Source: RGIG8775 sp045612185 (GTDB lineage Bacteria; Bacillota; Clostridia; Oscillospirales; CAG-272). From it: a stretch of DNA of 64,000 nt. The stretch lies in NCBI GenBank assembly GCA_045612185.1, contig JAZKYO010000130.1, forward strand, positions 49,894-113,893, written 5' to 3'. The translations under genes were made by a program, and so were the position numbers. Below are positions 32,129 to 41,075 of this stretch, one piece after another. Under the pieces are notes generated by a model, which searched no databases, was not told the origin of the DNA, and was given only the letters and a program-made list of their open reading frames with translations. How positions within the stretch are numbered: position 1 is the first letter of the stretch; the number at the start of each line of letters is the position of its first letter.

Positions 32129-33027
32129 TGAAAGATAATATGAATTTTGAACTTAGTCTTAAAGAATGTGCCCAAAAGTGCAACAGATATCTCGCGGAAT
32201 ATTACGGCAACTGCGATGAAATGCTCAAGCTCATATCTGATGCGCAGCAATACAGCTTGCTCTCAGGCGGAAAGCGAATTCGGGCGTACCTCACCTTTGA
32301 GCTTTGCAAGATGTATGGTGAAACGGAGGATAAAGCCGCTCCGTTTGCCTGTGCCATAGAAATGGTGCATGCTTACTCACTCATTCACGATGATCTGCCG
32401 TGCATGGACAACGACGATTACCGCAGGGGAAAGCTTACTAATCATAAGGTGTACGGAGAGGCTGTTGCGGTGTTGGCGGGCGATGCGTTGTTGACTAAAG
32501 CGTTTGAAATCATTTCACTTAATGATGAGGTAACTCCTGACGTTGCAATAAACGCAGTCAGAATTTTGTCAAAAGCCGCGGGTGATAACGGAATGATAGG
32601 CGGTCAAATTCTTGATCTTTCTGCAGAAAAAAGCTGTGAACGAAGTCTTGAAATGCTTAACACTATCCATAGACTCAAAACCGGCGCAATGATAAAAGCG
32701 GCTGCGCAGCTTGGTTGCCTTGTTGCGGGAGTTTTGCCCGAAAGTGAAATAATGCGAGACGTTGAAATGTACGCGGATAAAATCGGGCTTGCCTTCCAGA
32801 TAGTCGACGACATTCTTGACGTTGTGGGCGATAGCTCGGTTTTAGGTAAAAACGTTGGATCGGATAAAGACAATAATAAGTTGACGTTTATGAGCTTTTA
32901 TTCGGTAGAGGAAGCCGAGGCACTTGCGGAAAAGCTTACCAAAGAGGCTGTCGGTGTAATTTCAAAATATAAGAATTCCGAAAAACTTGTGGCACTTGCC
33001 GAGTATTTGCTTAAAAGAAAATATTAA
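32128..33027 (+). CDS. ispA: Polyprenyl diphosphate synthase (farnesyl/geranylgeranyl type)
   Basis: A 299-aa trans-prenyltransferase. The first aspartate-rich motif is at residues 88-94 (HDDLPCMDNDDYRRG) and the second in FQIVDDILDVVGD; SGGKRIRAYL is the diphosphate-binding stretch. The two residues inserted between the aspartates of the first motif and the gene neighbourhood fit farnesyl diphosphate synthase. The start is taken at ATG 32128, sharing its base with the xseB stop; ATG 32140 is also possible. In most relatives dxs follows; here it does not. Confidence 0.92.
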   Translation: MKDNMNFELSLKECAQKCNRYLAEYYGNCDEMLKLISDAQQYSLLSGGKRIRAYLTFELCKMYGETEDKAAPFACAIEMVHAYSLIHDDLPCMDNDDYRRGKLTNHKVYGEAVAVLAGDALLTKAFEIISLNDEVTPDVAINAVRILSKAAGDNGMIGGQILDLSAEKSCERSLEMLNTIHRLKTGAMIKAAAQLGCLVAGVLPESEIMRDVEMYADKIGLAFQIVDDILDVVGDSSVLGKNVGSDKDNNKLTFMSFYSVEEAEALAEKLTKEAVGVISKYKNSEKLVALAEYLLKRKY

Positions 33028-33052
33028 TTTGTAACACTAAAAGGGGTAAACT

Positions 33053-33511
33053 ATGCATAATTTTATGGAAATGTTCAAGAATTATTGCTTGATGAGCGTT
33101 GCTTCCGCGTGGATATTGGCGCAGATCATAAAAATATTCACGGGGTATTTTCATGGGGGGAAGGTGAGCTTGGTAAAGTTCTTGTGTGGAACAGGAGGAA
33201 TGCCCAGTTCTCACAGCGCCACGGTATGTGCGCTTGCTGTCTCAAGCGGTTGGCAGTTCGGTTTGGCAAGCTTTCAGTTTGCCGTGTCTGTTCTTCTTGC
33301 CACAATAGTTATGAGTGACGCAAGCGGTGTCCGTCTTGAAACGGGAAAGCAGGCTAAGATTATTAACCAAATTATACCCGAGATATTCTCCGGCAAGGGC
33401 GACATGGAGGCAAATCTCAAGGAGCTGATAGGGCACACGCCTTTTCAGGTCTTTGTCGGGGCTGTTCTTGGTATAGTGGTGGCCGTTGTTCTTAAATTGA
33501 CGGTGTTTTAA
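33053..33511 (+). CDS. Divergent PAP2-family membrane protein (YuiD/DUF212-like)
   Basis: A 152-aa protein of the DUF212 family, related to PAP2 phosphatases. It shows GGMPSSHSATVCALAV (the PSxSH-like motif with a key His) and SDASGVRLETGKQAKIIN, and has about four hydrophobic helices. Family members are integral membrane proteins of unknown substrate, possibly acting on lipid phosphates. Lying between ispA and tlyA it takes the place normally held by dxs. That position next to an isoprenyl diphosphate synthase raises a polyprenyl phosphate link, which is inference only. Its stop codon overlaps the tlyA start. Confidence 0.88.
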   Translation: MHNFMEMFKNYCLMSVASAWILAQIIKIFTGYFHGGKVSLVKFLCGTGGMPSSHSATVCALAVSSGWQFGLASFQFAVSVLLATIVMSDASGVRLETGKQAKIINQIIPEIFSGKGDMEANLKELIGHTPFQVFVGAVLGIVVAVVLKLTVF

Positions 33512-34272
33512 TGAGAGTTGACGTTTTTTTGGCACTTAACGGATACGTTAAAAGTCGTTCTGCGGCGCAATCCTTGATTCAAGAGGGGGGCGTTATAATA
33601 AACGGAAAGCCCGTAATCAAATCATCGGATTCCGTGGACGAGACCGCAGAAAATACCGTAGCTATTACTTCTGCGCAACGCTTTGTAGGCAGGGGTGGGT
33701 ATAAGCTTGAATACGCGCTTGAGAAATTCTCCATAGACGTAAAAGGTTTGGTGGGGATAGATGTAGGCGCGTCTACCGGTGGCTTCACCGACTGTTTGTT
33801 GCAAAGAGGGGCTGCAAAGGTTTTTTCAGTTGACGCGGGTGAAGGACAGCTTTCCGATGCGCTCGTAAACGATCCGAGAGTGGTAAATATAGAAAAATAT
33901 AACGCGAGAAATCTGAAAAAAGATGATTTTCCGACTAAGATAGATATAGCGGTAATGGACGTTTCGTTTATTTCCCAAACGCTTATATTGCCGTCTCTTT
34001 CAAAGCTTTTAGATAACGGGGCTGTGTTAGTGAGCCTTATCAAACCTCAATTTGAGGTTGGCAGAAGCTCAATCGGAAAAAAGGGAATTGTAAAAAATCC
34101 AAAGGATAGGAAGAATGCCGTGCTGACGGTTGTTGACGTTGCCAAAAGCCTTGATCTTGGTTGTCTTGGCGTATACGAGTCGGTTATAACCGGAGGTGAC
34201 GGAAATATTGAATACGTAGCGGCATTTAAAAAAGGCGAAAAGAGCGCCGTAAAAATTGATTTGCAGAGGTAA
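33511..34272 (+). CDS. tlyA: TlyA-family rRNA methyltransferase
   Basis: A 253-aa protein with an N-terminal S4 domain (about 1-60, MRVDVFLALNGYVKSRSAAQ) and an FtsJ-like methyltransferase domain (GIDVGASTGGFTDCLLQRGA, residues about 82-101; SVDAGEGQLSDAL; VMDVSFIS; LVSLIKPQFEVGR). TlyA 2'-O-methylates cytidines in 16S and 23S rRNA in mycobacteria; the shorter Bacillus homologue is YqxC. The ATG overlaps the preceding stop codon by one base (TAATG). nadK follows in 6 bases. Confidence 0.93.
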   Translation: MRVDVFLALNGYVKSRSAAQSLIQEGGVIINGKPVIKSSDSVDETAENTVAITSAQRFVGRGGYKLEYALEKFSIDVKGLVGIDVGASTGGFTDCLLQRGAAKVFSVDAGEGQLSDALVNDPRVVNIEKYNARNLKKDDFPTKIDIAVMDVSFISQTLILPSLSKLLDNGAVLVSLIKPQFEVGRSSIGKKGIVKNPKDRKNAVLTVVDVAKSLDLGCLGVYESVITGGDGNIEYVAAFKKGEKSAVKIDLQR

Positions 34273-34278
34273 TAACAG

Positions 34279-35139
34279 TTGAAAATCGCATTACTTACAA
34301 ACTACAATATCGGCGAGAAATCCGCAGCGGCAATGAGCGTAATAGACAAGTTGTCTGCTTATGGGTGTGATATACTTGTTCCCGCCAATTACAGAGACAG
34401 GATTGAACGTATGTACAGAAAACGTCAAAGCGTGACGTTTGAAAATATACAAATTATATATGAGACTGTTGACTTGATTATAGTCTTGGGCGGTGACGGC
34501 ACTATTATGGAGGCGGCTTGCAAATCCGCGGAAAGATGTACACCGGTGCTTGGCATAAACCTTGGCAGACTTGGCTATCTTGCGGAGCTTGAAATGAGCG
34601 AGCTTGAGTATCTTGACGACGTTATGAAGGGAAATTATACAGTTGATAGAAGAAGCTTGCTTAAGGCAGAGATAATCAGCAGAAATAAACCTACTCAGAC
34701 TGCGTATGCGCTTAACGAAGCGGTTATATCAAACGGTTCTATCGCGAGAATAATCGACCTTCAACTGAGTGAAGGCGGGAAAGTTGTAAATACATACAGA
34801 GCCGATGGGCTTATCGTATGTACGCCAACAGGTTCTACCGCCTATTCAATGTCTGCGGGGGGACCTATTGCAGACCCACGGCTTTCTTGTTTCTGCGTTA
34901 CTCCCGTGTGTCCGCATATGATGAATGCAAGACCCATTTTGTTTCCCGATAACGTTGCCCTTGAGGTAAAGCATATTTGTAAACGTGAAAAAATCCTTTA
35001 TCTCACTCTTGACGGAAAAAACAATTACGAGTTGCTGAAAGAGGACGTGGTAAGGATTACCAAGTCGGAACTTTACGCGTCAATAATACACGTCAAAGAA
35101 AGAAGCTTTTATGAAAAAATGAGATATAAATTCCGTTAA
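34279..35139 (+). CDS. nadK: NAD kinase
   Basis: A 286-aa ATP-NAD kinase with GGDGT (71-75), the LNEAVIS motif, and the glycine-rich CTPTGSTAYSMSAGGPI. It phosphorylates NAD to NADP in the cytoplasm. Initiation is at TTG 34279, 8 bases after GAGG. The gene is in the conserved tlyA-nadK-argR-recN order of Clostridia. Confidence 0.95.
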   Translation: MKIALLTNYNIGEKSAAAMSVIDKLSAYGCDILVPANYRDRIERMYRKRQSVTFENIQIIYETVDLIIVLGGDGTIMEAACKSAERCTPVLGINLGRLGYLAELEMSELEYLDDVMKGNYTVDRRSLLKAEIISRNKPTQTAYALNEAVISNGSIARIIDLQLSEGGKVVNTYRADGLIVCTPTGSTAYSMSAGGPIADPRLSCFCVTPVCPHMMNARPILFPDNVALEVKHICKREKILYLTLDGKNNYELLKEDVVRITKSELYASIIHVKERSFYEKMRYKFR

Positions 35140-35156
35140 TGGGAGGATGCGTTTTT

Positions 35157-35615
35157 ATGAAAAGAGAAAGACAGCAGGCTATATTGAAGCTTATTTCAGA
35201 GCATGAAATTGAAACACAGGATGAGCTTATATCCAAGCTTAACGAGGACGGATATAACGTTACCCAGGCAACTATATCCAGAGATATAAGAGAGCTGAAA
35301 TTATCCAAGGTGCTCGGGCAGGGCGGAACTTATCATTACTCACTTCCCGGTAAGCACGAGACGGCGCACGCGGGAAGCACATTCAGACACGCTTACTCTT
35401 CGGCTATAATCAGCGTTGAAAGCGTTGGCAATATAGTGGTGGTAAAAACCCATCCCGGTCTTGCACAGGCGGTAGCCGCGGGTATTGATACAATACACAG
35501 TGATAACATACTCGGTTGTGTTGCGGGTGACGATACTATTATTACCGTGGCTCGTGATGTTGAAATAGCGGTTGAGAGCATTCACAGATTAAGAAGCGAG
35601 ATAAGCGGAAAATAA
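35157..35615 (+). CDS. argR: Arginine repressor ArgR
   Basis: A 152-aa protein with the winged-helix N-terminal domain (RQQAILKLISEHEIETQDEL, VTQATISRDIRELKL) and the C-terminal hexamerisation and arginine-binding domain (HPGLAQAVAAGIDTI, LGCVAGDDTIITV). It represses arginine biosynthesis genes when arginine is present. The start is ATG 35157 after GGGAGG (35140-35145); the ATG at 35139 overlaps that site. No arginine biosynthetic gene and no ARG box is visible in this operon. Confidence 0.96.
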   Translation: MKRERQQAILKLISEHEIETQDELISKLNEDGYNVTQATISRDIRELKLSKVLGQGGTYHYSLPGKHETAHAGSTFRHAYSSAIISVESVGNIVVVKTHPGLAQAVAAGIDTIHSDNILGCVAGDDTIITVARDVEIAVESIHRLRSEISGK

Positions 35616-35632
35616 CTCGGAAGGGGAACGAA

Positions 35633-37300
35633 ATGTTACAGTCCTTGCACATAGAAAATATCGCCGTAATCAAATCACTTGATATTGATTTCGAATCGGG
35701 TTTTTCGGTGCTTAGCGGAGAGACAGGCGCGGGAAAATCCATAATTATAGACAGTATAAATATGCTTTCGGGCAACAGAGTCTCGCGTGAGCTTATAAGA
35801 ACGGGCGAGGAGAAAGCGCTTGTCAGCGCGGTATTTGTTGACTTTGGGAAAGAAGTAAAGCGCTTGCTTGATGAATACGGATTTGAGCCCGAAGATTCGC
35901 TTATGATACAGCGTATTATGACAAGAGACGGCAAAAACGTTGTTAAGCTTAACGGAAGAACCGTTACGCAGTCTATACAGCGTGAAATTTGCCGTTTGCT
36001 TATAAACATCCACGGACAAAATGACAATCAGCGGCTTATGCACAAAAGCAATCAGCTTGAGATCCTCGATGCCTTTGCCGAAAACGGTGAACTGCTTGGT
36101 GAGTATTCCGAGATATACCGACAGCTTGTAGAGGCTAAAACCCGCCTTGACGAGCTTAATTCCAATCAGGCTGAAAAAAACAGAATGAGAGATATTATCG
36201 CTTTTCAGCTTGCGGAAATTGACGCGGTGAAGCTTAAGATAGGCGAGGAAGAACTTCTTGAAGCGGAGCGAAAAAGGCTTGGAAGTATTGAAAAAATTGA
36301 AGAAAAAGTCAATTTGGTTTATCGTGCGCTTCTGTCGGGTGATAAGGGCTCTGCGGTGTATCTTATAGAACGTTCCGCAGCGGCACTTGATAAAATTTCC
36401 GATGTGTTGCCCGAGGTCAAAGAGCTGTCCCAAAAGCTTGTTGATTACCGATATGAAATAGAGGATATCGCGCTGACGGTTAGAGGCTTTGCTTCTGATG
36501 CGGAAAATCCAACCGAGCAGCTCAATAAAATAGAGAGCAGGCTAGACGCCATAGCAAAGCTTAGAAGAAAGTACGGAAATACCGTGGAAGAAATTCTTGA
36601 ATTCCGCGAAAAAACGGCAAAGCAGCTTGAAGAAATAGACAACTCCGAGGAAATAAGAGAGGATATTACAAACGAAATAAAACGGCTTGGTAAAATAGCG
36701 GTCGGTATTGCCGATAAAATCCATTCAAGACGAAGCGATGCTGCTAAAAAGATTACCGATGGCGTAATGAATAATCTTGAGTTTCTTGACATGCCTAAAG
36801 TTAAATTTGAGGTTTCGGTAAATTCTCAGACAAAGCTTAAGTCCGACGGAGCGGATGATGTTGAGTTCCTTATCGCAACTAATGCGGGCGAGCCGCTTAT
36901 GCCGCTTGAAAAGATAGCGTCTGGCGGTGAGCTTTCAAGAATAATGCTCTCGCTTAAATGCGTTCTTTCGGATAAAGACGGAGTGGGAACTGTCATTTAC
37001 GACGAGGTGGATGCGGGAATTTCGGGAAAAACTTCTCGCAAGGTAGGCATTAAGCTTAAAGAAATCTCCAAGGTTATGCAAATAATTTCGGTTACTCACT
37101 CGGCACAGATAGCGTCGCTTGCGGATAATCACTATCTTATTTCAAAGGCCGACGTGGGCGGCAGAACAGAGTCAAGCGTTGATATGCTTGACGAAAACGG
37201 AAGAGTATCTGAAATTGCCAGAATCCTTGGCGGTATAAACGTTACGGAATCGCAGATAACTGCCGCAAGAGAAATGATTGAGGAGGGCAGAAATTACTGA
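35633..37300 (+). CDS. recN: DNA repair protein RecN
   Basis: A 555-aa SMC-like ATPase. Walker A GETGAGKSI starts at residue 29, the central 150-340 region is coiled coil, and the C terminus has the ABC signature ASGGELSRIMLSLKC and Walker B TVIYDEVDAGISG. RecN acts early at double-strand breaks. The expected downstream genes in spore formers, spoIVB and spo0A, are absent; instead the stop codon overlaps a ybaK gene (TGATGA). Confidence 0.96.
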   Translation: MLQSLHIENIAVIKSLDIDFESGFSVLSGETGAGKSIIIDSINMLSGNRVSRELIRTGEEKALVSAVFVDFGKEVKRLLDEYGFEPEDSLMIQRIMTRDGKNVVKLNGRTVTQSIQREICRLLINIHGQNDNQRLMHKSNQLEILDAFAENGELLGEYSEIYRQLVEAKTRLDELNSNQAEKNRMRDIIAFQLAEIDAVKLKIGEEELLEAERKRLGSIEKIEEKVNLVYRALLSGDKGSAVYLIERSAAALDKISDVLPEVKELSQKLVDYRYEIEDIALTVRGFASDAENPTEQLNKIESRLDAIAKLRRKYGNTVEEILEFREKTAKQLEEIDNSEEIREDITNEIKRLGKIAVGIADKIHSRRSDAAKKITDGVMNNLEFLDMPKVKFEVSVNSQTKLKSDGADDVEFLIATNAGEPLMPLEKIASGGELSRIMLSLKCVLSDKDGVGTVIYDEVDAGISGKTSRKVGIKLKEISKVMQIISVTHSAQIASLADNHYLISKADVGGRTESSVDMLDENGRVSEIARILGGINVTESQITAAREMIEEGRNY

Positions 37301-37767
37301 TGACTAAAACGAATGCTATGCGCAGACTTGACGCGGCTAAGATAAAATATGAAGTCAAAGAATATGAGGTTGACGAAAGCGATCTTTCCGGGACTCATAT
37401 TGCCGAGCAGATAGGACTGCCTTTTGAGCAGGTTTTCAAAACGCTTGTGGCAAAAGGAGACCGCGGAGGTGTGATTGTGTTCTGTATTCCCGTTGATAAA
37501 GAGATAGACCTGAAAAAAGCGGCTGTTGTTACGGGAAATAAAAAGCTTGAAATGCTCCACGTAAAGGACCTTTTGGGGACAACGGGGTATATCAGAGGCG
37601 GCTGCTCGCCTATTGGTATGAAAAAGAAATTCCCAACTTACATCGACGAGAGCGCGCAAAACTTTGAGCAGATAACCGTCAGCGCGGGTGTGAGAGGGGC
37701 ACAGCTTTTGCTTAACGTAAACGAGCTTATTAAGTTTACTGAAGCAAAAATCTCTCAAATTACTTAA
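37300..37767 (+). CDS. Cys-tRNA(Pro)/aminoacyl-tRNA deacylase, YbaK/EbsC family
   Basis: A 155-aa editing-domain protein. The YbaK fold is indicated by KTNAMRRLDAAKIKYEVKEY, QVFKTLVAKGD and the signature LGTTGYIRGGCSPIGMKKKF with the invariant Lys in VTGNKKLEML. YbaK hydrolyses Cys-tRNA(Pro) that ProRS makes by mistake. It is the last gene of the nusB operon, overlapping recN. Confidence 0.93.
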   Translation: MTKTNAMRRLDAAKIKYEVKEYEVDESDLSGTHIAEQIGLPFEQVFKTLVAKGDRGGVIVFCIPVDKEIDLKKAAVVTGNKKLEMLHVKDLLGTTGYIRGGCSPIGMKKKFPTYIDESAQNFEQITVSAGVRGAQLLLNVNELIKFTEAKISQIT

Positions 37768-37773
37768 AAAGTA

Positions 37774-37802
37774 TTGAAAAATATTGAATAATGTAGTATA
37801 AT
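37774..37802 (+). promoter_or_regulatory. Sigma-A promoter of argS
   Basis: TTGAAA (37774-37779), 17 bases, TATAAT (37797-37802), about 37 bases before ATG 37840. There is no room for a T-box leader. Confidence 0.8.
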
Positions 37803-37839
37803 AAACTTTGTTTTGATAGACAGTGAAAGGAAAATATGT

Positions 37840-39576
37840 ATGTTAAAGATTAAGGAAATAATTTCCCAAAAGATTGCGGAACAGATACTTGCTATAAATT
37901 CCGCGGCTGAAATTACCGCTTCCGAAATCAGCGCAATGCTTGAATATCCGCCCGACGCCAATATGGGTGACTTGGCTCTGCCTTGCTTCAAGTTCAGTAA
38001 AATGCTCCGTCGCGCTCCCGTTCAGATTGCGCAGGCTCTTGCAGATTCGGTGTGCGATGAATGTATTGAAAAAATAGAGAATGTAAACGGATATCTTAAC
38101 TTCCGTATCAGCGATAAGTACCTTGGTGATAAGGTGGTAAAAAACATTCTTTCGTCAGGAGAAAAATACGGATCTCATACCTTTGGTGAAGGTAAAACGG
38201 TAGTGCTGGACTACTCCTCGCCCAACGTAGCAAAGCCATTTCATATAGGACATCTCGGCACAACCGTTATAGGTCATTCTCTGAAAAAGCTTCATGAGTT
38301 TGCGGGATATAAGTGTGTTGGTATAAACTATCTCGGCGACTGGGGAACTCAGTTTGGTAAGCTTATCGTGGCGTACAAGCTGTGGGGAGATAAGAAGCAG
38401 ATTGAAGAGGGCGGAATTGATAAGCTCGTTGAGCTTTACGTCCGTATCAATAACACCATTACAGGAGACGAGGCAAACGGAATTGCCGCCAGACCCGATC
38501 TTGCGGATCAGTCAAGAGAAGAATTTCACAAAATGGAAATCGGTGACGAGGAGAATATAGCTCTTTGGAAATGGTTTGTTGAAATAAGCCTTGAGGAATA
38601 TCAAAAGACTTATAAACAGCTTGGAATCGAGTTCGATAGCTATAAGGGAGAAAGCTTCTATACCGATAAGATGCCCGCTCAGGTTCAGAAACTGAGAGAT
38701 TGCGGTCTTATGAAAATAGACGATGGTGCTTCAATAGTTGACCTTGAGGAATACGGAATGCCTCCTTGCCTGATTTTGAAGCGCGACGGCTCAACTCTGT
38801 ACCCCACACGTGATATTGCGGCGGCGGTTTACCGTAAGGGAGAGTATAAGTTTGATAAAGCCATATATGTTACAAGCGCGGGACAAAGCCTCCATTTTGC
38901 ACAGTGGTTTAAGGTTGTTGAGCTTATGGGCTATGACTGGTACAATCAGCTTGTTCACGTTCCGTACGGTACAGTTAGTATTAACGGAGCAAAGCTTGCC
39001 ACACGTACAGGTAACGTTATTCTTTTGCGTGATCTTTTCGCTCAGGCGATAGAGAAGGTAGGTAACATTATCAACGAAAAGAGCCCGAACCTTGAAAACA
39101 AAGATAAGGTTGCGGAGTCAGTCGGCGTAGGCGCGATAGTGTTCTATTACCTCTATAATAATAGAATGAAGGATATAAACTTCATGCTTGAGGACGCCCT
39201 CAGCTTTGACGGAAACACAGGACCTTATGCTCAGTACACTTATGCGAGAGCCTGCTCTGTTCTTGAAAAGGCAGGATCGTATGATGAAAATAAGCCCGTG
39301 GTTATTACTTGCGATGAAGAAAGCGTGCTTGTAAAGGCACTGGCTAAATTCCCTGAAAAGATTCTTGACGCTATCAAGGATTATGAGCCTTCGGTTATAA
39401 CAAGATACATTATCGACGTTGCAACAGCCTTTAACCGCTTCTACCACAACTGTAAGATTATGAACGCCGAAAGCGAAGAAGCAAAGAATACGAGACTTAT
39501 GCTCACCGCGGCAGCAAAGACCGTTCTCGGAAATGCGTTTGGTCTTATCTGCCTCAAAACAGAAGAAAAAATATAA
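37840..39576 (+). CDS. argS: Arginyl-tRNA synthetase (class I)
   Basis: A 578-aa ArgRS. The N-terminal additional domain (about 1-110), the HIGH motif in KPFHIGHLGTT, a weak KMSKS-type region in NGAKLATRTGNVILL, which is normal for many ArgRS, and the C-terminal DALR anticodon-binding domain (about 455-578, with DGNTGPYAQYTYARACSVL and VATAFNRFYHNCKIM) are visible. The start is ATG 37840 behind AAAGGA; the TTG at 37813 has no ribosome site. yebC follows in 15 bases. Confidence 0.97.
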   Translation: MLKIKEIISQKIAEQILAINSAAEITASEISAMLEYPPDANMGDLALPCFKFSKMLRRAPVQIAQALADSVCDECIEKIENVNGYLNFRISDKYLGDKVVKNILSSGEKYGSHTFGEGKTVVLDYSSPNVAKPFHIGHLGTTVIGHSLKKLHEFAGYKCVGINYLGDWGTQFGKLIVAYKLWGDKKQIEEGGIDKLVELYVRINNTITGDEANGIAARPDLADQSREEFHKMEIGDEENIALWKWFVEISLEEYQKTYKQLGIEFDSYKGESFYTDKMPAQVQKLRDCGLMKIDDGASIVDLEEYGMPPCLILKRDGSTLYPTRDIAAAVYRKGEYKFDKAIYVTSAGQSLHFAQWFKVVELMGYDWYNQLVHVPYGTVSINGAKLATRTGNVILLRDLFAQAIEKVGNIINEKSPNLENKDKVAESVGVGAIVFYYLYNNRMKDINFMLEDALSFDGNTGPYAQYTYARACSVLEKAGSYDENKPVVITCDEESVLVKALAKFPEKILDAIKDYEPSVITRYIIDVATAFNRFYHNCKIMNAESEEAKNTRLMLTAAAKTVLGNAFGLICLKTEEKI

Positions 39577-39591
39577 GGAAGGTATATAAAA

Positions 39592-40323
39592 ATGTCAGGA
39601 CATAGCAAATGGGCCAATATTAAGCACAAAAAAGAAAAGACCGACGCGCAAAAGGCAAAGGTCTTTACAAAAATCGGTAAGGAGATTTCTATTGCCGTAA
39701 AAGAGGGTGGTGGAGACCCCAACTCCAACGCTAAGCTTCGCGATCTTATTCAAAAGGCTAAAGCCAACAACGTTCCCAACGATAACATCGAGAGAACTAT
39801 TAAAAAGGCTCTCGGCGCGGGCGGAGAAAGCTACGAGGAGATCGTTTACGAGGGCTACGGTCCCGGCGGAGTTGCGGTTATCGTTGAAACTACTACCGAT
39901 AACAGAAACAGAACCGCGGGCAACGTTCGTTCATATTTCTCAAAGTATCACGGAAATATGGGACAGACGGGAAGCGTAAGCTTTATGTTTGAGGATAAGG
40001 GTGTTATCGTTATTGCTAATGAGGACGGCGATATCGACGAGGATACTCTTATGGAAACCGCGCTCGAAGCAGGCGCTGAGGACTTTATGGCAAATGAGGA
40101 TTCCTTTGAGATTTATACTGTTCCCGAGGACCTCTACGCTATCAACGACGCGCTCGTTGCGGCAGGCTATACCGTGGCGTCGGCGGAGAAGAGCAAAATT
40201 CCTTCAAACTACGTAACACTTGATAACGAGGAAGATCTTAAGTTTATGAATCTTCTTATCGAAAGACTTGAAGAGGACGATGACGTTATGGAAGTATACC
40301 ATAACTGCGATAACTGTGACTGA
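39592..40323 (+). CDS. yebC: YebC/PmpR-family regulatory or translation factor
   Basis: A 243-aa protein with the invariant start SGHSKWANIKHKKEKTDAQK, AKANNVPNDNIERTIKKALG and YEGYGPGGVAVIVE. YebC proteins have been described as transcriptional regulators and, more recently, as factors relieving ribosome stalling at proline stretches. It is cotranscribed with argS, followed by a terminator. Confidence 0.95.
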   Translation: MSGHSKWANIKHKKEKTDAQKAKVFTKIGKEISIAVKEGGGDPNSNAKLRDLIQKAKANNVPNDNIERTIKKALGAGGESYEEIVYEGYGPGGVAVIVETTTDNRNRTAGNVRSYFSKYHGNMGQTGSVSFMFEDKGVIVIANEDGDIDEDTLMETALEAGAEDFMANEDSFEIYTVPEDLYAINDALVAAGYTVASAEKSKIPSNYVTLDNEEDLKFMNLLIERLEEDDDVMEVYHNCDNCD

Positions 40324-40326
40324 TAA

Positions 40327-40356
40327 AAAACAGCAGAGCTAAGCTCTGCTGTTTTG
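40327..40356. terminator. Bidirectional terminator after yebC
   Basis: AAAACAGCAGAGC (40327-40339) pairs with GCTCTGCTGTTTT (40343-40355), 3-base loop, between converging genes. Confidence 0.93.
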
Positions 40357-40366
40357 CCCCTAAAAA

Positions 40367-40915
40367 TCATTTTGACTTTTTCGCACCGCCTAAAATTTTG
40401 AAATCGTGACTTCCCGCGTAATAAGCAAGAAAAGATGTTACTATAAGGGGAACGGTGATTATAAAGTACATAAATCCTACCGAGTTGAGCGCAACACCGT
40501 TTACTGTAGCTGAAAGAATTCCGGTGTACATTCCTTCTGTAAGAAGCGAGATTGTTACGGCAACTCCCGCAATTGAGTCTATAGCACCGTTGTCAAGAAG
40601 CCAGCCTAATGTGATCAGTATAGCAAGGATTAAATTGATAGCGCTTGCTGTAAGTCCCATATAAAGACCTTCAAAGCGTGACAGACTTTTGTCTCCTCGC
40701 TTGAAAGCGTTGCTGTCTTTGTAGCCAAGCTCCCAGGTTTTGGTGTAGATAAGAAAAAGGTAAAACAGAACGGCTATCACACTTGCCGCAATACTAAGCG
40801 CGGACTGTCCCGTCGGAATAGCAAACGCCAACGCCAAGCCAAAAATAGAAATGGCAATTTGTGTAATGTACATAACCACGATGTCGTATGAGCGTTTTTT
40901 CAAGAAATTAATCAT
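40367..40915 (-). CDS. Multi-pass membrane protein of unknown function
   Basis: A 182-aa protein with about five hydrophobic segments (about 13-33, 39-60, 85-108, 113-133 and 147-168), short loops and a lysine-rich end. A cytoplasmic loop LGYKDSNAFKRGDKSLSRFEG separates helices 2 and 3. I do not recognise a family. It is alone on the minus strand between converging yebC and divergent xer, with no partner. An ATG with a weak GAGGTA site starts it. Confidence 0.6.
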   Translation of the reverse strand: MINFLKKRSYDIVVMYITQIAISIFGLALAFAIPTGQSALSIAASVIAVLFYLFLIYTKTWELGYKDSNAFKRGDKSLSRFEGLYMGLTASAINLILAILITLGWLLDNGAIDSIAGVAVTISLLTEGMYTGILSATVNGVALNSVGFMYFIITVPLIVTSFLAYYAGSHDFKILGGAKKSK

Positions 40916-41075
40916 GTAATATACCTCGTAAAACGTTGAAATAGCAACTGTCGATTTTTCTTATTATAACTCTGTAATTACGAAATTTCAATAAAAAATA
41001 TAAAAGTTTACATTTTATCCACTAAAATATAAATAGTTATAGTATAATAATATGTGGAAAGCTGAGGTGACAAAA

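Noticed and set aside
37768..37839. T-box riboswitch ahead of argS (and ahead of lysS)
   Set aside because: The leaders are too short (72 and 20 bases) and lack the T-box sequence.
41040..41065. Promoter of xer-uvrBA at TATAAT near 41043
   Set aside because: A TATAAT is present but no convincing -35 at 16-18 bases; an alternative TTTACA with TAAATA lies just upstream, so I could not choose and did not list one.
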